Of a DNA stretch of 8,984 nucleotides, positions 1 to 6,078 are shown one piece after another. A model generated the notes under the pieces. The model was not told where the DNA came from, did not search any database, and was given only the letters and a program-made list of their open reading frames with translations. Positions within the stretch are counted from its first letter, which is position 1. Each line of letters begins with the position of its first letter. Location: positions 1-8,984 of the forward strand of contig JAAHIC010000128.1 of NCBI GenBank assembly GCA_010671965.1. Reading direction: 5' to 3'. Made by a program: the position numbers and the translations under genes. The DNA is from Leptolyngbya sp. SIO4C5 (GTDB lineage: Bacteria; Cyanobacteriota; Cyanobacteriia; Phormidesmidales; Phormidesmidaceae).

Positions 1-222
1 TCAATAATGCGACGGACAGCCGCTTCTATTATTCTGGACATTGAAGCGGCTGTCCGTCGCATTATTGCAACGACGGGTATTTCTGTTTTGCTGGTAGAGC
101 AGCATCTCCACTTTGTGCGTCAAGCTGACTACTACTACGCTATGCAAAAGGGCGAAATTGTCTCTTCTGGCTCCACGGGCGATCTCAGTAACGAGGTGAT
201 TCAGCAATTTTTAGCGGTTTAA
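1..222 (+). CDS. urtE: Urea ABC transporter ATP-binding subunit UrtE, C-terminal fragment
   Basis: This is the C-terminal part of an ABC ATPase of the LivF/UrtE branch, which powers uptake of urea (or branched-chain amino acids) at the inner face of the plasma membrane. The readable part begins around position 28 with SIILDIEAAVRRI and continues through the strand and switch-loop region ISVLLVEQHLHF, where Gln takes the usual switch-histidine place, as is normal in LivF-type proteins. The tail ADYYYAMQKGEIVSSG is typical of cyanobacterial UrtE. The Walker A, signature and Walker B motifs lie off the window. The first 26 bases encode nothing UrtE-like and are the inverted copy of bases 43-67, so the ATG at 7 is not a real start. 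The stop is TAA at 220-222. UrtE normally closes a urtABCDE operon. LivF is the main alternative. Confidence 0.8.
   Translation, partial: SIMRRTAASIILDIEAAVRRIIATTGISVLLVEQHLHFVRQADYYYAMQKGEIVSSGSTGDLSNEVIQQFLAV
2..67. repeat. Perfect 25-bp inverted repeat (fold-back) at window edge
   Basis: Bases 2-26 are the exact reverse complement of bases 43-67, separated by a 16-base spacer. The right arm encodes ordinary UrtE sequence (EAAVRRII), while the left arm in the same frame gives unrelated residues. This suggests the left arm is a secondary inverted copy joined onto the gene. Its position at the very edge makes an assembly or amplification chimera the likeliest cause. A genuine inversion breakpoint is the alternative. 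Confidence 0.9.
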
Positions 223-263
223 TTTTTGAAGTGAGATTGTCCTCAGAACATGGCGTCTATTAG

Positions 264-403
264 AGGATGTTTGAAAAGTCACAGTCAAAGCGTTGTCGCG
301 CTGCTGCACGCCCTCTAATCTCCCTTGCCAAGGGGCAAAATCTGAGTCTTCTCCTCATCAAGGGGGTAGTGTAGAACTTGTGTTACTTTTCAAACGATCT
401 CCT
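264..403. mobile_element. MITE-like 140-bp repeat element with terminal inverted repeats
   Basis: The ends are inverted repeats: GTTTGAAAAGTCACA at 269-283 matches the reverse complement of 381-395 with one mismatch in 15. Outside each copy sits AGGA (264-267) or its complement (400-403). The interior holds a small palindrome, CCCTTG/CAAGGG, at 322-334 and no coding potential. The size, terminal repeats and intergenic position fit a non-autonomous mobile element or dispersed cyanobacterial repeat. It lies between the ends of two convergent genes, where it may also act as a bidirectional terminator. No flanking target-site duplication was identified. Copy number in the genome is unknown. Confidence 0.55.
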
Positions 404-426
404 AGCTGAGTGAGATGAAAAAGCGC

Positions 427-1992
427 CTACCCCAGCATCCGCTGCCACGCCCCTTGGCCAAACTCTTTTTCAAACTCACCCATTACCCAGTCCGATCGCT
501 TGCCTAATCGCCGCGCACTCTTATTCAAGTAATTCAAATAAATCTGATACTGATCCGGGGTCGGTCTCAGGCCGAACAGCGACCCCCGGTACCACTCTAC
601 CTTTGGCTGCCGCCCGCAGTGCTGATAAAAACTGTTCTCTGCCAGTGTGGGCGCATAGCCCTGGCGAAACGTGCGGCGGCGGTGGCTGTGAAACAGCTCG
701 CAGAGAATCGCTGGATCCTTGATTTGGTGAGCTTGTTCGCGGGAGTAAATCGGCACCATGTCTTCTAAGTTCAGCGGGCGATCGCTCACCCACTGATGCC
801 CACAGTCCGGGCACTTGACGATGAAGGAATGCACAATCCGCCCGCACTGGGGACAAGGCTTCATCGGTGGCGGCCCACCATTGCCGGATGCCTCCTTCTG
901 CATTGGCAGGTGATACTCTTCCACATCCTCCGGAAAGCCCAACCGCTCCAGATTGCCCGCCTGATCGAGAATAAGGCCATACTGCTTTCCGGTTTGGGGC
1001 GAAATCCGCATCACCCGGCCAATCTGCTGAAAATGCAGAGCGCTGGACTGGGTAGGCCGCAGCAGCAGTCCCACCTCCACGCTCGGTTCATCAAAGCCAA
1101 TGCTAATCACATTGCAGGAAGTCAGTACCAAAATCCGCTCCTCCCGCAGGTCGGCATACATCCGCTGCCGCTCTTTAATCGGCGTGCCTCCTTCCACCGT
1201 GTCTGAGGGAATCCCCGCCTGCTGAAACGCCTCTGCTACATGGCGGGCGTGCTCGATATCAACGCAGAAAGCGATGGTGCGCTTACCGGGGGTAAGACGC
1301 TGCCATTCGGTGACGATTTTTTGGACCAGTTCCGGGCGATCGCAGGCATTTTTGAGTCCCGTCTCGTCATAATCCCCCCGCACGGTACGCACTTCATCCA
1401 GCTTCGCCAGCCCGTCCTGGGGCATACTGTAATACTTCATGCGGGAGAGAAAGCCCATGTCTTGTAGCTCGCTGGGCACCGGCGCAGACACCAGGGTTTC
1501 TAGGTGTTCCCCGAGCTGGTCTTTGCCCAGTCGCAGCGGCGTGGCCGTCATCACTAAATGCACCGCCTCTGGATGGGTTTTATAGAGTACCTGCTTGCCA
1601 ATACGGCTAAATAAAGTCGTGTGACCCTCGTCAAAAAACACCACGTCCGCCGGCCACTTACGCCACCACTTGCGCTGAGCCATCGTCTGCACGCTGGCAA
1701 TCTGAATGGGCGCGTCCCGGTTTTCTTCCCACCCCGCCTTGATGAAGCCGCAGTGCAGGCCAAACGCCTGCATCTTTTCGTAGGTCTGCCCCACCAGCAC
1801 GTCCAAATGCACCAAAAACATCAGCCGCTTGCCCGCTGCTTCGGCGTGAGCACAGATCTGACCGCTGATGACGGTTTTGCCCGCCCCGGTTCCGGCGATA
1901 ATGGCAATCCGCTTATGCCCCTGATTTAGCTGGCGATAGAGATCGTTGATCAGTTGAACTTGATAAGGACGAAGTTTGGGCGGAGTGGACAT
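427..1992 (-). CDS. SF2 DEAD/DEAH-box helicase with C-terminal zinc ribbon
   Basis: A 521-residue superfamily 2 helicase/translocase of the SSL2/type III restriction-subunit group, expected to use ATP to move on or unwind nucleic acid in the cytoplasm. Visible motifs in order: Q-tip-like LRPYQ (residues 7-11), Walker A AGTGAGKT (33-40), motif II DEGH (121-124), motif III MTATP (148-152), a second RecA lobe with the motif V region SIGFDEP (297-303), and motif VI QIGRVMR (323-329). A four-cysteine zinc ribbon follows (C380/C383 and C394/C397), then about 120 residues rich in Trp, Tyr and Arg that probably bind nucleic acid. The start ATG at 1992-1990 gives a normal N-terminus, though no clear Shine-Dalgarno is seen. 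It stands alone, divergent from the Uma2 gene. No methylase or nuclease partner adjoins it, so a restriction role is not supported. The substrate is unknown. Confidence 0.85.
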   Translation of the reverse strand: MSTPPKLRPYQVQLINDLYRQLNQGHKRIAIIAGTGAGKTVISGQICAHAEAAGKRLMFLVHLDVLVGQTYEKMQAFGLHCGFIKAGWEENRDAPIQIASVQTMAQRKWWRKWPADVVFFDEGHTTLFSRIGKQVLYKTHPEAVHLVMTATPLRLGKDQLGEHLETLVSAPVPSELQDMGFLSRMKYYSMPQDGLAKLDEVRTVRGDYDETGLKNACDRPELVQKIVTEWQRLTPGKRTIAFCVDIEHARHVAEAFQQAGIPSDTVEGGTPIKERQRMYADLREERILVLTSCNVISIGFDEPSVEVGLLLRPTQSSALHFQQIGRVMRISPQTGKQYGLILDQAGNLERLGFPEDVEEYHLPMQKEASGNGGPPPMKPCPQCGRIVHSFIVKCPDCGHQWVSDRPLNLEDMVPIYSREQAHQIKDPAILCELFHSHRRRTFRQGYAPTLAENSFYQHCGRQPKVEWYRGSLFGLRPTPDQYQIYLNYLNKSARRLGKRSDWVMGEFEKEFGQGAWQRMLG

Positions 1993-2034
1993 GGGCAGGG
2001 TTGAAAGTGAGGCAGGTGAGAAGATCCAGATTTA

Positions 2035-2063
2035 AGTATAGAAGCACTACTTGCTGTGGCCAA
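2035..2063 (-). promoter_or_regulatory. Candidate sigma70-type promoter for the helicase gene
   Basis: Read on the minus strand, TTGGCC (2063-2058) and TATACT (2040-2035) are separated by exactly 17 bases. Each matches the sigma70 consensus at four or five of six positions. A start near 2028 would give a leader of about 35 bases before the helicase ATG. This is a pattern match only. Confidence 0.35.
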
Positions 2064-2104
2064 AGGTCAAGTTAAGCTAATGAGTACAGGTATCTGCGCT
2101 CGTC

Positions 2105-2677
2105 ATGCTCGCCATTCCCGCCGGATTCAGCCCTCAAGAATATCTTGCGCTGGAGCAAGAAAACGCCGTTCGTCACGAATATCGGCAAGGGCTGGTTTAT
2201 GCCATGGTTGGCAATAGCGATGATCACAGCCGTATTGGTATCAATTTTCTAACGGCGCTCAATCTGCATCTGCGAGACGGTGACTGTCAGTTCTTTGCCG
2301 GAGATGTCAAAGTTAATTACGCTGATGCCTTTTTTTACTATCCAGACGCCTTCGTCACCTGCGATCCGCGCGATCGCCAGGATCGCTACATCAAACGCTA
2401 TCCCAAACTCATTATGGAAGTGTTATCTCCATCTACTGCTAAGTTTGATCAGGGCGACAAGTTTGACGACTACAAGCAGTTACAGTCTCTGGAAGAGTAC
2501 GTTTTAATCGCTCAAGCTAAAAAGCAGGTAGAGTGTCGACGACGCAGGCAAGGCGCCGCCGCTCCCCAGTGGGAAACCATTGTTTATCGGGCTGGCGATC
2601 GCCTGCACCTAAAAAGTATTGGCCTAGAAATTGAGATAACGGAGCTATATCGGGGGACTGCTTTAGCTCAGTTTTAG
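2105..2677 (+). CDS. Uma2-family (DUF820) PD-(D/E)XK endonuclease-like protein
   Basis: A 190-residue protein of the Uma2/DUF820 family, which is greatly expanded in cyanobacteria and has a restriction-endonuclease-like fold. The family hallmarks are present: the N-terminal SPQEYLALEQEN and RHEYRQG segments (9-29), PD at 80-81 before the second core strand, E105 in IMEVLSPST (103-111), and the D115...DK(118-119)...Y123 helix. The active-site set therefore looks intact, so it may cut DNA, but the biological role of the family is not settled. Proposals include mobile-element-related and repair functions. Length is normal. ATG at 2105 lies the usual short distance before EYLALE, and no strong Shine-Dalgarno precedes it. 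It is a single gene, divergent from the helicase and followed by a 320-bp non-coding stretch. Confidence 0.9.
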   Translation: MLAIPAGFSPQEYLALEQENAVRHEYRQGLVYAMVGNSDDHSRIGINFLTALNLHLRDGDCQFFAGDVKVNYADAFFYYPDAFVTCDPRDRQDRYIKRYPKLIMEVLSPSTAKFDQGDKFDDYKQLQSLEEYVLIAQAKKQVECRRRRQGAAAPQWETIVYRAGDRLHLKSIGLEIEITELYRGTALAQF

Positions 2678-2759
2678 ACAGGTGGTTAAAGGCTGCTCAG
2701 GCGCAGTAGGTGACACCTTGGGATGAAAGTTAGGCGATCGCCACCCAGTTCTTATAGAA

Positions 2760-2779
2760 AAGCTTTTGTGGAAAAGCTT
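2760..2779 (+). terminator. Weak hairpin after the Uma2 gene, possible terminator
   Basis: AAGCTTTT (2760-2767), loop GTGG and AAAAGCTT (2772-2779) form an 8-bp perfect stem, followed by CATTTTCT. The stem is AT-rich and the T-run short, so an efficient intrinsic terminator is doubtful. It is the only such structure downstream of the Uma2 stop. Confidence 0.25.
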
Positions 2780-2828
2780 CATTTTCTGTAATATTGTGAA
2801 CAAAATATTGCAATCTGGCTTTTAGGGT

Positions 2829-2856
2829 TGACAGTTCCCTCAATTGTGGGATGTCA
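2829..2856. promoter_or_regulatory. Imperfect dyad upstream of glgB, possible operator
   Basis: The core TCCCTCAATTGTGGGA (2836-2851) is a 16-bp palindrome with one mismatched pair. It is flanked by TGACA (2829-2833) and TGTCA (2852-2856), which are also inverted but offset by two bases. It overlaps the TTGACA at 2828-2833. It could be a regulator site or an RNA hairpin in the glgB leader. No known cyanobacterial regulator motif is matched. Confidence 0.3.
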
Positions 2857-2984
2857 CATGAAGAGTCAGCTTGTATTTTGTTAGGGCACGTTGGCTAGCG
2901 AGATTGACGAATTTGAGGGCGCCTGACAGCGCCGCCAGAGCTTAGGTCAGTCTGAGCCATATCGCCTAATTTATAGACGCATTT

Positions 2985-2991
2985 AAGAGGA
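2985..2991 (+). promoter_or_regulatory. Ribosome binding site of glgB
   Basis: AAGAGGA lies 6 bases before the ATG at 2998. It is a good Shine-Dalgarno match and supports that start. Confidence 0.75.
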
Positions 2992-2997
2992 CTTTTT

Positions 2998-5283
2998 ATG
3001 ACGACGGCTGCTCCCGATCAGGTTCAGCGGATTGTGGAAAACCGCCACCAGAACCCGTTTGAAATTTTGGGTTCCCACCCGGTAGAGGCGGAAGATACTA
3101 CCCGCTGGGTAGTGCGGGCCTATCTGCCCGATGCCGAGGCTGCCTGGGTGATTCATCCCCAGGGGCGATCGCAGTACCCCATGCAGCCAAACCATCATCC
3201 TCACTTTTTTGAGTGTCAGGTGGACAATGAGGAGCTAGCCAGCAACTACCTGCTCAAAGTGAAACAGGGGGAACACGAGCAGGTGATGCACGATCCCTAT
3301 GCGTTCAAAACGCCGCTGCTGACGGACTTTGACATTCACCTCTTTACCGAAGGCAAGCACCACCGCATTTATGAAAAGATGGGGGCGCACCTCACGGAGA
3401 TTGAAGGGGTACAGGGGGTTTATTTTGCCGTGTGGGCACCCAATGCCCGCAATATCTCTATTGTGGGGGACTTCAATAGCTGGGATGGCCGCAAGCACCA
3501 GATGCGGATGATTGGCGGCGGCGTGTGGGATTTGTTTGTACCGGCAATCGGCGTTGGCCAGAAGTATAAGTACGAAATCAAGAACCACCACGGCCATCTC
3601 TACTATAAGTCTGATCCCTATGGCTTCCAGCAGGAGGTGCGTCCGGCCACCGCATCCGTCGTTAGCGACCTCAGCTACACTTGGAAAGATGCTGATTGGA
3701 TGGAGCAAAGACGCGATCGCAACCCTCAAGATGAAGCGATTTCAGTTTATGAGGTGCATCTGGGATCTTGGCTGCATGACAGCTTGGAGAACGCTCCCCA
3801 AGAAGGCTATGCCGTCGCCATTGACCAAAAGCCCGGTGCCCGCTTCCTGACTTACCGGGAACTGGCCGACAAGCTGATTCCCTATGTTACAGAGCTGGGC
3901 TATACCCACATTGAAGTATTGCCAGTAGCGGAGCATCCCTATGATGGTTCGTGGGGCTATCAGGTGGCGGGACACTATGCGCCTACCTCCCGCTTTGGCA
4001 CGCCGCAGGACTTTATGTACTTTGTTGATCAGTGTCACCAGCACGGCATTGGCGTCATTGTGGACTGGGTGCCGGGTCACTTCCCCAAAGACAGTCACGG
4101 ACTGGCCTTTTTTGACGGCTCCCATCTGTATGAGCACCAAGATCCTCGCAAAGGGGAACACAAAGAATGGGGCACGTTAGTCTTCAACTATTCCCGCCAC
4201 GAAGTCCGCAACTTCCTGATTTCTAACGCCCTCTTCTGGTTCGATAAGTACCACATTGATGGCATTCGGGTAGACGCGGTGGCCTCCATGCTCTACCTAG
4301 ACTACGATCGCAAACCGGGCGAGTGGGTACCCAATCAGTACGGCGGCAACGAGAACTTAGAAGCGGTAGACTTTCTGCGGGAGCTAAACTATCTGCTGTT
4401 TGGCTACTACCCCGGTGCGCTATCAATCGCGGAAGAATCGACCTCTTGGCCCAACGTCTCGCGGCCTACCTATGTGGGGGGTCTCGGCTTCAACCTGAAG
4501 TGGAATATGGGCTGGATGCATGACATGCTCTACTACTTCAGCCAGGATCCGATTCACCGCAAGTATCACCAAAACAACGTTACCTTCGGTCTTTGGTATG
4601 CCTTCAGCGAGAACTTCATGCTGGCCCTATCTCACGATGAGGTGGTGCACGGCAAAGGTAATCTAATTCAGAAAATGCCGGGGGACGAATGGCAGAAATT
4701 CGCCAATCTCCGCGCCCTCTACGCCTATATGTTTACCCATCCGGGCAAGAAGACCCTGTTTATGGGCATGGAGTTTGGTCAAAACCGGGAGTGGAATGCC
4801 TGGGCCGATTTGGACTGGTGGCTGCTGGAGCAGGAATCCCACGCCAAGCTTAAGCGATTTATGGCGGAGCTGCACCAGCTCTACCGTCGTGAGCCAGCCC
4901 TTTACACGGACGATTTCACCAATGATGGCTTTGAGTGGATTGACTGCAACGACGCGGAACATAGTGTTGTATCGTTCCTGCGCAAAGACAAGTATTCGGA
5001 TGACTTCGTGGTGACGGTATGCAACTTTACGCCCATACCGCAATATGACTACTGGGTGGGCGTACCGGAAGCAGGCTATTACAAAGAACTGCTAAATAGT
5101 GACGCTGAAATCTACGGGGGAAGCGGCTTAGGCAATTATGGCGGTCAGGAAGCTCACGTGTGGGAGCACAATCATCGCTGGCCCTATGCCCTGAGCTTGA
5201 CCCTACCACCGCTGGGAGTAGTGGTGCTGAAGCTGAGTGAGGCAGAGGCCAAGGCAGTAGAGGTAGAGGCAAAAGCGGCCTAA
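2998..5283 (+). CDS. glgB: 1,4-alpha-glucan (glycogen) branching enzyme GlgB
   Basis: A 761-residue GH13 branching enzyme that cuts alpha-1,4-glucan and rejoins the piece as an alpha-1,6 branch during cytoplasmic glycogen synthesis. It has the long cyanobacterial form: an extra N-terminal beta-sandwich (about 15-105), a CBM48 domain (about 125-215, with VWAPNARNISIVGDFNSWDG), the GH13 barrel (about 245-620) and a C-terminal beta domain. Active-site segments are intact: DWVPGHFP (356-363), DGIRVDAVAS with the expected nucleophile D426, IAEES with the acid Glu at 479/480, and SHDEVVHGK with D547. The last 16 residues are a Glu/Ala-rich tail (from SEAEAKAV) probably outside the fold. The start is supported by a ribosome binding site 6 bases upstream. 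It is monocistronic here. No other glycogen gene adjoins it, and the next gene is convergent 3 bp after the stop. Confidence 0.97.
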   Translation: MTTAAPDQVQRIVENRHQNPFEILGSHPVEAEDTTRWVVRAYLPDAEAAWVIHPQGRSQYPMQPNHHPHFFECQVDNEELASNYLLKVKQGEHEQVMHDPYAFKTPLLTDFDIHLFTEGKHHRIYEKMGAHLTEIEGVQGVYFAVWAPNARNISIVGDFNSWDGRKHQMRMIGGGVWDLFVPAIGVGQKYKYEIKNHHGHLYYKSDPYGFQQEVRPATASVVSDLSYTWKDADWMEQRRDRNPQDEAISVYEVHLGSWLHDSLENAPQEGYAVAIDQKPGARFLTYRELADKLIPYVTELGYTHIEVLPVAEHPYDGSWGYQVAGHYAPTSRFGTPQDFMYFVDQCHQHGIGVIVDWVPGHFPKDSHGLAFFDGSHLYEHQDPRKGEHKEWGTLVFNYSRHEVRNFLISNALFWFDKYHIDGIRVDAVASMLYLDYDRKPGEWVPNQYGGNENLEAVDFLRELNYLLFGYYPGALSIAEESTSWPNVSRPTYVGGLGFNLKWNMGWMHDMLYYFSQDPIHRKYHQNNVTFGLWYAFSENFMLALSHDEVVHGKGNLIQKMPGDEWQKFANLRALYAYMFTHPGKKTLFMGMEFGQNREWNAWADLDWWLLEQESHAKLKRFMAELHQLYRREPALYTDDFTNDGFEWIDCNDAEHSVVSFLRKDKYSDDFVVTVCNFTPIPQYDYWVGVPEAGYYKELLNSDAEIYGGSGLGNYGGQEAHVWEHNHRWPYALSLTLPPLGVVVLKLSEAEAKAVEVEAKAA

Positions 5284-5286
5284 CGG

Positions 5287-6018
5287 CTAGTTTTTTGTTA
5301 GCGCCGCGATCGCCGCGACTAGCTCCGCCGCCGCTACTGGCTGGCGCAGCAGCACTGTAAACCCGTAAGCAAACCCAAGAGGGCGATCGCCCTCTTGAGC
5401 CACTAGGCCAATGATGGGTATCGTCTCTCTATTGCCCACCGCCTGCACTGCTGGAAGCCAGTCAGCCCCAGCCTGAGAGAGGGCACTGAGATCGGCGATC
5501 GCAATATCGTAGTCCGTCAGCTTGGCGTCCAATAGTCCTGCAGCCAAGCTAATTTCCGTAACCCGTGCCCCTCGTTGCTCAATCAGCTCCTGCTGTAAGT
5601 GTTGACGAGTGGCATGGCTAGGAGCAATGAGGCAAATGCGCCAGTTGCTTAGCGGTAGCTTGCCCGCCTTGAACTGGGTGAGCTGAGCTTTGCCCCAGTC
5701 GCAGAGATCTTCTAAGAGCGATCGCAGGGTTTCTCCTCTTGGCGTCAAGGAATATTCCACCCTGGGCGGAGCTTCCTGATAGGTTTGACGATAGATTAGC
5801 GCATCGGCTTCTAGCTTACGCAACTGCTCTGTCAGCACCTTCTGAGAAATCTCTGGTATTAAGCACATCAGCTCACTAAAGCGCTTAGAACCATACAGCA
5901 GCCACCACAAAATGACGCATTTCCATTTGCCCCCAATCACTTCTAGCGTCAGTTCTACCGGACAGCCATACTGCTTAATAACTGCCGAAGTGGCTGGATG
6001 AGAGCTGTTAGTATCCAT
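5287..6018 (-). CDS. HxlR-family transcriptional regulator fused to a degenerate receiver-like domain
   Basis: A 243-residue protein, about twice the usual HxlR length. Residues 18-112 are a classic HxlR winged helix: GCPVELTLEVIGGKWKCVIL (18-37), RFSEL, the recognition-helix region ISQKVLTEQLRKLEADALI and the wing PPRVEYSLTPRG. C19 occupies the conserved N-terminal Cys used for thiol sensing in family members such as YodB, HypR and QorR. Residues 125-241 alternate strands and helices as in CheY-like receivers: WRICLIAP, DIAIADLS, IPIIGLVA, TVLLRQPV. A phospho-acceptor-like D176 is present, but the acidic pair is replaced by P133-S134, the Thr by V206 and the Lys-Pro by Gln-Pro. It is therefore probably a pseudo-receiver that binds a ligand or mediates dimerization rather than a phosphorelay receiver. 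It is divergent from the oxidoreductase gene, its likely target. The DNA-binding assignment is firm; the receiver assignment is inferred from pattern. Confidence 0.85.
   Translation of the reverse strand: MDTNSSHPATSAVIKQYGCPVELTLEVIGGKWKCVILWWLLYGSKRFSELMCLIPEISQKVLTEQLRKLEADALIYRQTYQEAPPRVEYSLTPRGETLRSLLEDLCDWGKAQLTQFKAGKLPLSNWRICLIAPSHATRQHLQQELIEQRGARVTEISLAAGLLDAKLTDYDIAIADLSALSQAGADWLPAVQAVGNRETIPIIGLVAQEGDRPLGFAYGFTVLLRQPVAAAELVAAIAALTKN
5376..5397. repeat. 22-bp perfect palindrome centred on a HIP1 site, inside the regulator gene
   Basis: CAAGAGGGCGA (5376-5386) is followed directly by its exact reverse complement (5387-5397), with GCGATCGC at the centre (5383-5390). It lies within codons for the pseudo-receiver domain. 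HIP1 octamers are abundant in many cyanobacterial genomes, but their palindrome seldom extends this far. A 14-bp example occurs at 7679-7692. Confidence 0.9.
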
Positions 6019-6045
6019 TTGGTAACTATTAAAAGTTTGTATTAG
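6018..6045 (+). promoter_or_regulatory. Candidate operator and promoter between HxlR regulator and oxidoreductase
   Basis: AACTATTAAAAGTT (6024-6037) is a 14-bp palindrome broken only by one A-A pair. It sits between a weak -35 (TTTGGT, 6018-6023) and a possible -10 (TATTAG, 6040-6045) reading toward the oxidoreductase, and begins 6 bp before the regulator's own start codon. A dimeric winged-helix protein bound here would block both genes. The dyad is seen directly; the operator role is inferred. Confidence 0.45.
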
Positions 6046-6063
6046 AGTCGGGGCTGACAGCTT

Positions 6064-6068
6064 AGAGG
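6064..6068 (+). promoter_or_regulatory. Ribosome binding site of the NmrA-like oxidoreductase
   Basis: AGAGG ends 10 bases before the ATG at 6079. It is a plausible Shine-Dalgarno and supports that start. Confidence 0.5.
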
Positions 6069-6078
6069 TTAGCCTACT

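Larger units (their letters stand above)
2678..2997. other. 320-bp non-coding region upstream of glgB
   Basis: No gene is seen here on either strand. It holds a HIP1 octamer (2734-2741), an AT-rich hairpin with repeated AAAAGCTT (2759-2779), an AT-rich stretch around 2788-2812, an imperfect dyad (2829-2856), a 5-bp GC hairpin GGCGC/GCGCC with a 6-base loop (2918-2933) and the glgB ribosome binding site. TTGACA at 2828-2833 is a perfect -35 hexamer but has no convincing -10 at the right distance. TAATTT/TATAGA near 2967-2977 could be the -10 of a proximal promoter. The region probably holds the Uma2 gene terminator and the glgB promoter with a long leader. Confidence 0.6.

Noticed and set aside
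7..9. ATG as the start of a small 71-residue protein
   Set aside because: It lies in the inverted copy of bases 43-67; the following residues are the C-terminus of UrtE, so it is not a real start.
796..1206. 136-residue plus-strand open frame inside the helicase gene
   Set aside because: It is a shadow of the helicase coding sequence and shows no family motif.
2788..2801. Possible NtcA site (GTA-N8-AAC) upstream of glgB
   Set aside because: The consensus is GTA-N8-TAC; this has one mismatch in the second half and no -10 element was found about 22 bases downstream.
3235..3729. Long open frame on the minus strand inside glgB (also similar ones at 3742-4161 and 4663-5043)
   Set aside because: These are opposite-strand shadows of glgB with no recognisable domains; glgB itself is intact and highly conserved.
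5285..5303. Possible bidirectional terminator between glgB and the HxlR gene (GGCTA, T-run, TTAGC)
   Set aside because: Only about four base pairs form around a large loop, and the T-run lies in the loop, not after the stem.
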